The translations under genes were made by a program, and so were the position numbers. Positions 11,901 through 23,800 of a stretch of 64,000 bases of DNA are shown in pieces. Source of the stretch: Synanceia verrucosa. Taxonomy: Eukaryota; Chordata; Actinopteri; Perciformes; Synanceiidae. Each line of letters begins with the position of its first letter. The first letter of the stretch is position 1. A model generated the notes under the pieces. The model ran no database searches. It saw only the letters and a program-made list of their open reading frames with translations, and had not been told where the DNA came from. The stretch is from assembly GCA_029721515.1 (NCBI GenBank), contig CM056550.1:17669119-17733118 (forward strand). Reading direction: 5' to 3'.

Positions 11901-14900
11901 GATTGGTTAATAATAAATAGGTCAGTTTTTCTCAGACCTACTGTTGCTGACTGTTTGAGTACCATAATATAATAACATAATATTGATAAAGGCCTTTTCT
12001 AACATGCCAGACTACAAAATAAGTAATAAAAGTATGTACAATTTGTGCTGAAATCATATCAGATCAATATCTGTATCGGGCAGTATTGGTATCTCATTGG
12101 AAGTTAAAAACATTAATCATCATTTAAACCGTCCTTTGAAGAGACAGAATGCATTCTGAATCGGTTGAGTTTCATTATTGTTCATCTGTTTTACATTTTG
12201 AAAACAAATCTATATCAGTAAAAGATGAATCCCTTAAGAGAGGCGTCCTGGAAAAGAAAGACGTCCAAACAGAACAGCATTCATGTTCAGTGAATATTAA
12301 TCCTCCAGTTTAGAAATGATCATTAACTGAAAGACATGCTCTCCACTCTCTGTCCAGCTCTCTCGTTCATACATTTTTTTTCCATTTTATTTTTATGTTG
12401 TTAGTGAAAACAAAAAACAGAGGTTACCATGGTGATACAGTGCAGCATTAAGTCATCTTGAATATTTGATTTATGGGTCACTGTCCTTCATCTCAGTCCA
12501 GCACTTCTCATGTGGACATCCAGGTCGTCCCAGAGCAGGTTATATATTTTATACGAAGCTCCTCCAGGAACCCTTTGTCTTTAAACGTCCAGGTCTTACA
12601 ACCATCAGGACCTGTTGCCTAACAACAAAGACCTGTGTTGAATTTACCACCCAGTCAGCGACCTTTAACCAGCACACACACTGTTGGTTAAAGGTCGGCT
12701 AGAGGCTCCAGGAAGACTCCAGGTAGGACTGCCTCTTCAGGGTAAAGTGGTGCAGCGGTTTTTCACGCCGGCGTCACAAAAGTCGCAGTCATGTGTGCCG
12801 ACAGAAAGCAGATCTGCTGTACGCTCGGTCGTGCTTTGGTTCTGGTGGTACGGATTACAGCTGCCTGAGCCTGTTCCCCTTCCTGCTCTGGTATGCATCA
12901 AAATAAGAGCATTATGTTTTCATCCACAGGGCCCTTCTGTAGCGTGCTGGTGGAGAGATTCGGTTGCCGGGCGACCGTCATGTTTGGCGGCATCTTGAGT
13001 GGGCTCGGCATGGCCGCCAGTTCATTTACCCAGTCCATCACTCAGCTGTACGTCACCGCCGGGGTTATTACAGGTCAGCAAACACTTGGCTGATTTATCA
13101 CAACCGGCTGGTGAAAAAGAGCCGAGGGGCTTCTGAGCTGGTGGAGACCAAAACCAGAGACACCGGACAAAAACACGACAACACATCCATTAACTTAGTG
13201 TCAACTTAAGAAAGAAAAAGTCAGTTTAAGTTGTTTTTCTGCCCCAGAGTGGTCAGAAAAATCAATTAATACATCATTTTATATATGAAAATCAAATTAG
13301 TATAATGATTATTTTCTGTCAATCGACTAATTATTGGAGCTCTATTTCAGAGGAATCTTACATTAAAAAATGTATGAAAATAAAACCCTAAATTGTGATA
13401 AATTTGATGTATAAAGTCAGAACGCTTCAGATTATATCTGGAAGGATTACTGTGAAAATCCTCTTTCACTTAAAGTAAAGATATACCAGCAATTTCAAAT
13501 ATTAAACTTCCTATTTTCAGCTTTGTGACGAGGCTTTTTTGAGAGGAAGAAGCTTTTTAAGGAGTTTATTTATCCGAAAAAGGAGAAGTTTCTCAACACA
13601 TTAAGAAACACTGCATCATTAGTAGCAGTAGCAGTAGCAGTAGTAGTAGTGGTAGTAGTTTTAGTAGTAGTAATATAACAAGCATTCAACACACCTGGAG
13701 AAATGTGTGTTTCATTAGACAGGAAGGGACTGAAAACACTGAAAACTGTCATCTTGAAAAACTTGAATTTCCACCTAAAATAAGTAAATATGTCATAAAT
13801 AAATATACGTTCTGTACATTTTCTCTGTTAGGTGAATAAACACAGAGTCACTGAGCGTCTCTTTCTGTCATTTCAGGTCTCGGTTTCTGCTTCAGCTTCC
13901 AGCCGGCGGTGACGATCCTCGGACACTACTTTGTGCGTCGCCGTGCGTTTGCCAACGCCATGTCGTCCACGGGCACGGCGCTGGGACTGTGCACGCTGCC
14001 CTTCCTGGGTAACTTCCTGCACACCGAGCTGGGCTGGAGGGGGAGCTTCCTCGTCCTGGGCGCCGTCCTGCTCAACTGCTGCGTGTGCGGGGCGGTGATG
14101 AGGCCCCTGCAGCCCGCAGGCCACCGAGGACCGCCCCTGATGAACAACGGGCCTCCGCCTGAGGAGGAGAAGGCCAGGCAGGTGAGAGGGAGGGTGAGGA
14201 AGATGTTGAGCTCCCTGGTGGCCTCCTTGAGCAAACACATGGCCTTCGATCAGTTCTGCTACAACCCACGTTACTGCGTGTACGCCATCGGCATCACCTG
14301 GATGATGCTCGGCTTCGTGGTGCCCCTGGTGTACCTGGTGCCCTACGCCACCGCCAACAACATGGAGCCCAGCCGCGCCGCGCTGCTGCTCTCCATCCTG
14401 GGCATGGTGAACATCGTGGTGCGGCCGCCCTTCGCCATCATCTTCAGCCTGTCCTGGTTCAACGGGCGCCACGTTTACGTGTTCGCCTCGGCGCTGCTGG
14501 TCAACGGGCTCAGCAACAGCATCTGCTGCATCGCGCCCAGCTTCCCCGTGCTGCTGACCTACGTGGCGATCTACGGGCTGTCCATGAGCGTGGTGGGCTC
14601 CCTGATGTTCACCGTCCTCATGGACATCGTGGAGATGAGGCGCTTCCCCTCCGCTCTGGGCCTGCTCGCCATCATGGAGAGCATCACGCTGCTCGTCGGG
14701 CCGCCGCTGGCAGGTAACGTCCACAGGAAGGAGGAGCTGGAGAGGTATGGAAGGAAGGTGGGACAGGAAGAATCAGATGGGATGTACTGCACCTCTGCTG
14801 GTTTGACAAATTAAACAGTTTGACTCATGGGAGAGCTGCTGTGGAGGAGGTAGATAAACACCACCGTGTCCCACATTACTGCAAGCCAACTGCACTTAGT

Positions 14901-15482
14901 GCACAAGAAATCAGTTTAATACATGCAGGTAAAGATCAGTCTGTTTCACCACCATCTGCAGGTCATTTCAGAAAGTGCAAGTCCTTTGTCTTTGAGCAAC
15001 ATACTGTGTTTATTAGGCTTTCAATTTTTTAAACATGACAGCAACAACAGAAAGAGAAAGTAATAATAATTCTTATTATAATTATAAGTAAACTGACCCC
15101 ACCCCCACCAAACCTGACACCACAAACAAAACAAAAACACAATTAAGCTCATTAAATGTTTTACCATGAGTCCAAAAATTAAAAACAAATAAAAAGTCTT
15201 TATTGTCATTGTGCAGTGCAGTCAACAAAACAACTTTAAATAACAGTAATTTCAAAAGTCTAAAGTAGAAAGTCTGTTTTGCCTCCACTCAGTGTCAGGT
15301 GTTCACCACCACTGTCCTAATTATCATTATTAATGATTATTTCAATATTTTAATGTTTCTATAATGGTTAATCCTTCAGTATGCAAGCTCTTTAATCAAA
15401 ATGATATATTTAATGATAAAAAAATATTTATTGTTATCATAAATGATTTTTATACAAAAAAAGCAGAAAAAGTCTCAAAGCA

Positions 15483-15524
<42 letters not shown>

Positions 15525-17771
15525 GAGTAGGTAGTTTGTTAAAGACTGTAGGGTAGAAATATAGAAATAATATGTACATTTTTTATAGTAAGGCATGCAT
15601 TTCATATAAGGGGAGAAGTATTGCACATTGATGTTTCCAGTTATTGCACACATGTGATGCATAGTTACTGCACATTTTGGTGCACATGTGGTTTGTTGTT
15701 CCAGTGAGGACTCTCTGCAGCACAAAGAGAACCACAGAAACAAGGCGGCGCTTCGTTGTTTTGCACTTTTAGTTGAGTGGAAAGGACAGATGCTGCCTGG
15801 TCTCAGATGACAGCTATGATCTCCATGTTTATCTGACTGAGGACAGCCGGCCGTGACGTAGCCACAGATAAAATAAGTCTCTACAGCATCACCTCACCAA
15901 CATGCAGCAAACTGACTGGGTTTGCGCTTATAAAGCTGAAAACAGAGTTATCTTTTAATTTATGGGTCCTTATAGTTTCCTGGAGCCAAAGTTTTCAGTC
16001 TGTGGACCTTAAGGAGGTCCCATCAAAAAGAGAAGTCATTTATTTTCACTGTAATTCAACTATAAGTAACACAGTGAGAGAATATCATGTGTAACATCAC
16101 TTTTTAGTGTTTTTTTTCAACGTAATTACTCTCTCAATATCAGGCACAATATTTTTTTTAAATATTTTTATATAGTTTTCTAAAACTTATTTTTATTGTC
16201 ATCCTGTTAGTTTCTGGTGTTACTGTTTATTTATTATAATTTGTCATAATTTTTGGGTAATCTTGCAAAATAATTTCCCTCCGTGTTATTAAAGTTCTAT
16301 CTTATATCTCTCATTATTATTTTAGTCATGGGTTTGAAACTTTATGGAATTAAAAAAAGCAGAAATCCTCTCAGATGGGGGAGCCTGTGCAGAACGATCC
16401 CTTAATACTTCATATTTTCCTGCAGACACTTTTGCATGCTCAGCTCCAGCGAACAAATGTTTTGGCTCCAGGCTTCTGAAACAGAGGCGTATGCGTTAAA
16501 ACAATGGTTTGCATATCTCGACCAGCTGTGACACGTTTTTTTCTTCACCTCCTGCCTCATTTGAGTCATTTTCACAAACCAGATTATCTTGTAATTCACG
16601 CACACTAAATGTCTTTGTGTCTGAAGAAATCTGGTGCAACAGGAACATTTTTGTACTTTTTTTTATCCTGTTAATCGTCTCAGATTTGACCTCTTGGGAA
16701 CCACTTGTCCACCTATTAAATGAGTCAATTAATCTAAGACTGCAACTAACGATTATTTTCATTGTCAGTTAATCTGTCGATTTTTTTTTGATTAATTGAT
16801 CGGACTAAATAAATGTAAGAAAATGGTGAAACAAGACAATGTCCTCAAACGTCTCAAAGATATTCAGTTCACAGAGGAGGAGAGAAATCATAAAATATTC
16901 ATATTTAAGATGGAGGAATCAGAACTTTTTTTTTACTTTTTTTGATCATAATAGTTATCAATTAATTTAATAGCTGACAGCTAGACTCTAAAGTAATATG
17001 AATTGTACCAAATCAATCGTTATATAGGCTATTCAGGAACTTTATGTATATTTAAATGTTTTCTTTATTGGAAATTATATAAAGATATAAACACACAGTG
17101 TTTAGGTTTTTACCACCGCTGTCTTAAATTAACAGTATTATTGATTATCAGACTATTTTTAATGTTTCTGTATTAATAATCCACCAGCATGTACAAGCTT
17201 TTTAATCAAAATGATATCTTTAATGATAAAATAAATAAATAGAATTATTGCTGTTATCCAGGATTTTTTTAAATTTACTGTTTTACAATGAAAGCAGAAA
17301 AAGTATCAAAGCACATTATGATTATTTATTGATTGACATGTTAAAAAGGTGTTATTCTGGATTCGTTCCTGAGTCAATTTAAAGTGGATGAGATGATGCT
17401 GGAGGCTTTCTGATGCTCAGATATTATTTGTTAAACTCACTGAATGTGAGGTGAAATGTTCTTAAGAAAAGCTAAAGCCTGACCTTTACTTTACTTTCGT
17501 TGCAGGAGTCCTGATCGACAGAACAGGCCAGTACTTCCACGTCTTCCTCCTCTGCAGTGCCATCGTTGCCTCCTCTGCTGTGTTCCTCATGGTGTCGTTT
17601 TACTGGCTGGGTAAAAGGGACAGGAAGTTGTCGGGGCAGGGTCAGCCGTCCACGCCGCCCGAAGCGGCGGAGGGTGACTCGTCTCGCCGTTGTCAGTACA
17701 GCAGCGTCCCCACAGAAGGGGACAAAGACAAGGTGTCGTCCAACGGCGCCGAGCACATCAGCAGCCTGTAA
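8904..17771 (+). CDS. slc16a5: slc16a5, monocarboxylate transporter 6
   Basis: Major-facilitator membrane carrier of the SLC16 (MCT) family; human MCT6 moves organic anions such as bumetanide rather than lactate. Coding exons: 8904-9234, 12930-13073, 13877-14713, 17506-17771, all phase-consistent, 525 aa (506 aa if the ATG at 8961 is used; human about 505). The MCT signature APDGGWGWVV opens TM1, followed by CVGIFYTDLQNEF and NSETSWVPSI, close to human MCT6. The second MCT motif in TM5 reads HYFVRRRAFANAMSSTGTAL. A charged cytoplasmic loop (PPPEEEKARQ...) separates TM1-6 from TM7-12, and the tail ends AEHISSL. Two MCT1 transport residues are changed: the TM1 lysine is Ser (AFPSC) and the TM8 aspartate is Asn (MVNIVVRP), while the arginine is kept. 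Start choice is uncertain because of the overlapping uORF. Confidence 0.92.
9235..12929 (+). other. slc16a5 intron 1 with dispersed repeats
   Basis: No extra exon was recognised. Contents seen: a LINE-tail-like antisense block (about 9838-10200, 'cagctttattggc' then 'gcagcaaagtgga'), a TTAA-CCCTTGTTG start near 11090 resembling a piggyBac-type MITE end ('gtcaaaaatgacccgg'), and a larger element at 11578-12105 listed separately. Confidence 0.5.
11578..12105. mobile_element. Non-autonomous element, 'gtcccgatcc' family, copy 1
   Basis: Begins 'gggatgtcccgatccaatat', carries 'tatcagatattggtccgatatc' type sequence typical of a common fish repeat, and an inner part ('ggttattttacactttaaaaa ... ggatttattgaggttatttttcatggtc') that is shared with the element at 44977-45412. 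Near the right end 'gatcaatatctgtatcgggcagtattgg' mirrors the start. No coding capacity. Boundaries are approximate. Confidence 0.55.
13621..13671. repeat. (AGT/AGC)n trinucleotide repeat
   Basis: Runs of AGTAGC then AGTAGT with few interruptions, in slc16a5 intron 2. Confidence 0.9.
15294..15482 (+). repeat. Dispersed repeat family, copy A
   Basis: Starts 'agtgtcaggtgttcaccacc', then 'tttaatgtttct', 'aagctctttaatcaaaatga', and ends with 'gcagaaaaagtctcaaagca'. The same ordered blocks occur at 17091-17340, 33684-34145 (broken) and 44231-44310 (partial). Confidence 0.75.
16738..16990 (+). mobile_element. hAT-like non-autonomous fish element
   Basis: Begins 'gactgcaactaacgattatt' and runs through 'gttaatctgtcgat', 'gatattcagttcacagagga', 'catatttaag' to 'gttatcaattaat'. 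This order is that of a very common teleost non-autonomous DNA transposon with TGCAACTAACGATTA ends. Shorter relatives lie near 3020, 4240, 7280 and 13260. Confidence 0.6.
17091..17340 (+). repeat. Dispersed repeat family, copy B
   Basis: Same block order as copy A: 'acagtgtttaggtttttacc', 'ttaatgtttctgtatt', 'aagctttttaatcaaaatga', 'gcagaaaaagtatcaaagca'. Confidence 0.75.
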
Positions 17772-19600
17772 TCACACTCTGCACATTATGTCACCATGAA
17801 TGACTTTCACTGTTTGACCAAAGCTAGACACCTCGTACCAAAATGAACAGACGTGCACTTAACAACACGATTGTACTATTTCTTACAAAATGCTGCTGAT
17901 GGTAGATCATCAGACACAACCTGTCCGTCACACATGAGTTATCTCACTTCGTCACGCCACAAACATACATGATCTCCTTTGTTGATCAGAGCTGATTAGC
18001 CGCTGTGATTCAGTGTTTGTGAGGAATTTAAAACCCGTGAAATCAAAGTAACGATAAACACAGTGGAGGAGGAAGTCGCCCCTTAATTATCAGGAGTCAA
18101 AAGATAAGTTTGGTGTCATATTTCAATATTTTATCTGTCGACAAAGCTTCAGTCCTGCAGTTTTCGGGCTGTTTTGCTTCCTTCAGACTAAAGAAATCAT
18201 CCAAAATACAAATGCAGGTGTTTATTTTACTACGTTGTGTATTTGTAGTTGTTGATTTCTCCTAAATTCACCAAAACCTACTGTTAGACAAGTGTATATT
18301 TGAATATAAATTCTCTTCTGCTGAATGAAAATTAGCACATATTTAATTAGATAATGCCTCGTTTGCGTATTTAAACAGAGCATTTTCTGAAAACTGGTAA
18401 TAGAAAAAATATTTGTCTTAATGTCAGTAATCAGCATGGTGATATTTATTAGTTGCACACAACATAAAGGTCTCCAAATCCAAACTGCAGACAAAGCAGC
18501 TGCTTTTACGAACATAAATGTCACAAATATATAATTTAGTTTTCCACAGTGTGACCTCAGTAATGTCCTGAACACTCAAACAAGGTGTGGACTATTTCCT
18601 GCAGTGGATTAATTAGCTTAGTAGTTAGTCAATGTGTTCATTATTGGTCTTTATTGTGGCCAATAAGAAAAATCTAGAACAGATTTATCTTTTCATTATC
18701 ATTAGCAAAAGACAGAGTTGTTATTCAATCAGAGCAGGATACAGAACACAGAAGAGTTTTGACATCTTAAATACCTTTAAATTTATTTTCGCTGTGTTGT
18801 GAATCAATGGTTTTACTTTAAATCACTGTATCTGCTTGTCATGTAGGGAGTGAATGTATGCACTGTATTAGCAGGACTCAATCATGTTTTTTCTAGTTTT
18901 ACACTTTTCATTCCTTGATGGAACAGTGCCTTTTCATAGAGCCGGTGCATTTACAGCCACATTATGAAAATCATTTTTTTATTTTGTCAGCAGGTTTGAA
19001 GTATTATTTCACTGTAAATTAGTCTCATTCAGAGATTTATCTTTTGATAAATGAACAGTGAGGCTATATTATGTCAGATGTGACTAAAACATAAATATAC
19101 ATTCAGGTATGACCTGCAGTAAATGAAAGTGTCTGCAGGGAGAGGACTTATTAGTAATGCTGTCTTGTTTTGGGCCAGATTATACCTTTATTATAAATTC
19201 TTTATTTATACATTTTGATTAGGAGGAAATAAAGGTTTGAATATCAAAACTGTTTTAGTGTATTTTTTAATCACTGATATTTTCCTGATTTTATTTTGAG
19301 CAGAAATATAAGGTGGCAACATATGTTGTAACATATTTTTCTGAACTAAGAATTTTTTACTTTTCGTACTTGAAGTACATTTCAATGCTAATACTTTTGT
19401 ACCGTTACTTAAATTAGAGTTTGAATGTAGGACTTTTACTTGTAACAGAGTATTTCTACCCAGTAGTATAGCTAATTTTACAAGTATGTATTTTTTTATT
19501 ATTTTCAATACGCAGGTGCAATATTACAACCTAATCTTTTCACTCATCCATTTTTTCTTTTATTCATCCGCAGTTATAATAACTACTGTGCATGGTACTT
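17772..19600 (+). other. slc16a5 3' UTR and intergenic DNA
   Basis: No coding exon seen. A candidate polyadenylation hexamer AATAAA lies at 19228-19233, which would give a 3' UTR of about 1.45 kb. Otherwise AT-rich unique-looking sequence. Confidence 0.45.
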
Positions 19601-19619
19601 CACTTTATGTCCTAGACTG

Positions 19620-19976
19620 TATGGATGGAGTGACGTCACTAACTGTGACGTAGCCTATCCTTGGTGATTAGCTAAAAGAAGTCACGTGGTCTTCTGACCT
19701 CACTGCGGCGCTGTAAGAGGCCATATTGGATGTCCGCGGAAGTTATCAGAACCGATAACTTTCTGGACAAAGGTTTAAAGGGAGTAAAAGAGGAATTGTC
19801 AAGTCTGAAAGCTGTTAAGTTTAGAAATAACTAAATAAAAATAAAACAAAATGATGACAGTGTTTGCTCTGTCGTGTCTTATTTCAGACATAATACGAAG
19901 TCGATACGGGGCGAACACAGAAAGTGAAAGTAAACCACTGTAGCAGTTAGCTAGCAGTGGACAGAGAGACAGCACG
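19620..19976 (+). promoter_or_regulatory. Promoter and untranslated first exon of the TAP2-like gene
   Basis: A cluster of recognisable elements lies about 1 kb before the coding start: a perfect CRE palindrome TGACGTCA (19631-19638) with a second half-site at 19646, an E-box CACGTG (19683), a YY1-like GCCATATTGG (about 19720), an ETS-like GCGGAAGT (about 19735) and an IRF element at 19920. A good splice donor (CACG|GTAAGT, exon end 19976) matches the acceptor at 20851-20854 before the coding exon, so an untranslated exon ending at 19976 is inferred. The CRE and ATTGG are too far apart for a canonical MHC SXY module. Confidence 0.55.
19919..19934 (+). promoter_or_regulatory. Interferon response (IRF) element
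   Basis: GAAAGTGAAAGT begins at 19920 and fits the IRF-E consensus G(A)AAASYGAAASY at every position. It is 57 bases before the inferred donor of the untranslated first exon, so it may lie in the exon or just upstream depending on the transcription start. TAP genes of other vertebrates are interferon-induced through such elements. Confidence 0.7.
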
Positions 19977-20892
19977 GTAAGTCTTATAAATTAGGCATCA
20001 AACATCAAATGTGTGGATGTACCCATGTGTGACAGGTTAGTTAGATAAACGGTGAACAGCAGTAAGGACATCTAGAAGGACAACAATCCTAAAATGTGTC
20101 GTTAAATTTAGTTAACTGAGTTAGCTAACGCTAGTTAGCAACTGTGCTGTTGGCGTTTCCCACCACCAGTAATGCAGTAATTAAAAAAGCCACGAGCTGT
20201 TCATGTGTTATTATGATATGTATTTTTACACGCCAGTCTACTAACAGAAGGATGAGAGAATTAACGTGTTTGTGGAGTGGTTGGTAATTTTATGAATGTT
20301 TTTCAGTTGGTACCTAAGTACAGTACTAAGGTACAGTCCTAAATATAAGTGTACTTAGTTACTCCACCATAGAAACAGAAAACTGAGTTTCATGGTATTT
20401 CAGCAGGAAATATAGTTTTTTTTTTAGTCCTTTACATTTATTAAACAGCTTTAAAAATCAATGTTTGACAAAGATTCTGTTTATGAAATATGGTGTATTG
20501 TTATATATTCAATAAATTCAAAGTGTTTAATACATAATTTAAAATCCATTATCATCATCACAAAGAGTCCATTTACTTTTGATACTTGGGTATATTTTAC
20601 TCCTAATATCCATTAGATTGTTAGTTATTGTTGGTTTTATTTATTTATTGTGTCAGGAATGCATGGTCCTCATCGACTTTAAGGACACTAAAATACCACT
20701 GCAGTACTGAAATATTTATGAATGCGACTTCTCATGAAGATATTGCTACTTTTTTATCAATTAAACATGAAAACTTTGATGATTGAACCTCTTTGATTGC
20801 TGATGTCTCCATCGGTAAACTGAATAACAGAAATATTTCTTGTTTCTTTGTCAGATTCAAGCTCTTACAGTCTCATCGTCCACCAGAGGAAA

Positions 20893-23800
20893 ATGAGGGA
20901 CGTGTTAGTGTGTGGATTATTGGTTCTTCTCTTTGACCTGGTGCTGTGTTTGGCGCTGTGGGCTGAGCTGTTGCTGCTGAAGTGCTCCAGTTGTGGTGGG
21001 CTGGCAGGTGTGTGGGCCTTTGGGGCAGTGAAGTGGGCCGTTCTCCATGTTTTCACCTCCACACTGACTGGTGGAAAGCCAGAGGCTGTGCTCCGCAGGC
21101 TGGTAGCTCTCCTCTGCCTCCTTTCTCCCGTGTTTGAAAGTGGACGGATCCTCATGACGTCTCCCTCAGAGCCTTACCCAGGACCGTCTCCTGACCTGGG
21201 CATGCTGCTCCTGGGCACCATGTCCTCGTCGCTGGCCTGTGTGGTTTGGGAAAAGGGCCTCTGTGGTGGTTCAAAGATGAGAAAGGACGACACGAAACCG
21301 GACGCCGGGCAGCTGCTTGTGAGGGTGCTGAAATATTTCAAACCAGACACCTTCTACCTGATAGCAGCTTTCGGCTTCCTCATCTTAGGGGTCATCTGTA
21401 AGTGAAATAATGGCATTCTACAGAACACATTATATTTCATATGGTACACCTGCACTTGCCTTAAACTATTCAAGCATATACTAGTAAAGGCATTAGCCCA
21501 TTGGTTCCTACTTATGCAAATCTTTTCAAATGGGTCATAAATGTAACATTAAAGTTTTAAAAAACACTCAGTAATTTCTTGAAACAGCTGAACACTGGAA
21601 TTTTTAGCCAGTGTCACTCAAAGAGGTAAAGTAAGTAAAAAGTGTGTATCGTTTGCTCTTAAAATTCATTTACTTCCCAACCTGACTTAATGTCATCTAT
21701 CTTTGCTGACAGGTGATACATTTATCCCATGGTATCAAGGAAAGGTCATTGATATGCTGGGAGGTCAAGTCCATCAAACCAGCTTCTGTTATGCAATGGG
21801 GCAGCTGGCACTTGTCTCTCTTGGGAGGTAATGGAATAATTTGTGTTTTAATAACAACAACAACAACAACATCATTACTAATAACCTGTCTGAATAGAAG
21901 CTATAACAGAACCTAAACTGTCATTTTCAATGTGTCCATCTTCACAGCGCTCTGTTCTCTGGCTTAAGAGGAGGCATATTTATGTGCACCCTGGCCAGAC
22001 TGAACAAGAGACTGAAGCATCTGCTGTTTCACACCATCCTGCAGCAGGAAGTGCACTTCTTTGAGGAGAACAACCCTGGTGAGCTTGATATTTAAACAGT
22101 GGGAGAACCCTGAGCCTTCATGCACTGAGGACACTTTCCAGTGTTGCAGCAGCAAAGTGGATAAATCAACATTACAATGAGGGCCTATAAAAAAAAAATA
22201 AGAAGCAGTGACTCAAAATAAGTCGGTAACAAGGTAAATGTTTAGTCATCTAAACATTGTGTTTAATATTTTCATTGCAATCACAGATACATGTTTTCCT
22301 GCTTTGTTATTTAATACATATTGAAAATATTTATTCTGTCAATATTATTACTTATTTTGTCATATTCTATTAATATTATTACTTATTCTGTTTTTGCTGT
22401 TGTATATTGTTTTGTCCATTACTGGAATTTGCCTGTGCTGCTGTGGTGAGTGAATTTCCCCCAATGCGGATAAATAAAAAAGTATTCCATTCTATTCTAT
22501 TCTAAATAAGTAAACAATAGCATTTTATTAAAAATACAGTACGGATGAGAGGTGACATGTCTCCAACTAACCTCAAGCTATTTATTTTCTTTTTTTCTGA
22601 TCTATTTGGTGTAAATAAGCAGCAGACGAGATGGAAAACTAAGTCAGCAACTATATGACCTAAATGAACCAACAGATGGAATAAAGAGAAGAGCAGCATT
22701 GCACATGCTGAGAAGTTACACATTATTTAAATATTGCACAGTATGAGAGAGTTGCAGCGCTCCCTCTGCTCCTTATCGCACATTATGTCCATTTGAGGAG
22801 CGGTTGGACAGTAAAGGGAAACTTTCCCTCCATAATCTGTAAGATACACTGAAACATCTGCAGAGGACGCTCTTGAACTTGACTTTTTCTACCGCTCAGG
22901 TCGTCTTTCCTCCCGCCTGCACTCTGATGTGGACAGGATGGGCCGCACAGTGGCGCTGAACGCCAACGCAGCGGTTCGCAGCACAGTTAAGACCTGCCTG
23001 ATGCTTACGATGATGCTGGGCCTGTCCTGGGAGCTCACTGTGCTCACCTGCATAGAGATGCCGCTCTTAGCTGTTCTGCAGAATAAATACAGCACCTTAG
23101 CCAAGGTATGGCCCACAACTATTTTACATACTGAAATACTAATTGTCTTCAGTAGCGGGGTCAGTCTGCTGCTTTCAGTCTTTTAGTCGGCCTTGAACGA
23201 GGAAGTGCTGTTCATCACAGTGAAGGTGATGCTTTCAGTCACCAGTAAGTGGAGCTCCAATGCAGAAAGTGGCTGACATGAGTGAATGATTAGAATAGAT
23301 ACTTGTGCATGTGCAGTTTGATGCTAGAGGGCCGTTTGACTCAAATTGGCAGAATATTTTTATATGTTAAATATTAAAACAAGTATTAACTTCAAATGTA
23401 CTGCAATATGGGATTTGTTGGACTGTAGTGTGCAGTATGTGACATAACAGGAGTCTGTCAAACAGGAGCTGAAGGATCAGATCCAGGACTGCCACGCTCA
23501 GAACAAAGACCTGGCTTTCCAGACGTTCAGGGGGATTCGCACGGTTCGGAGTTTCAAGGCAGAGAAAGACGAGCTGAGCAGGTACAACAAGGCTCTGGAC
23601 CAAATGTGTGATGTGAAGAGACGCTCAGGAATCTACAGCGCCGTCTTCCTCTTAGTACGGAGGGTAAGGTGCCAGCGGTCGACATCCAAGGGTCACGAGT
23701 TGAGCTTTAAACTCATTGTTTGAAGGCTGAATATATGACAGAAGTAAAGTTAGGGATGATAGAAATAGAAATGTGCATGGTCAGTAGATACTGTTATGAG

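Larger units (their letters stand above)
14714..17505 (+). other. slc16a5 intron 3, repeat-rich
   Basis: No coding exon seen. It contains an (ATT)n run at 15486-15523, two copies of a dispersed family (15294-15482 and 17091-17340), a 'gtctgtggaccttaaggaggtccc' stretch near 15995, and a hAT-like element at 16738-16990. Confidence 0.6.

Noticed and set aside
13873..14724. 283-aa open frame on the - strand
   Set aside because: Exact antisense of the large GC-rich slc16a5 exon; His/Gln/Gly-rich shadow without any domain.
19620..19730. MHC-type SXY promoter module (CRE-like X2 plus ATTGG Y box)
   Set aside because: The two sites are about 90 bases apart instead of about 20, and no X1 box is visible; only separate CRE and IRF elements are supported.
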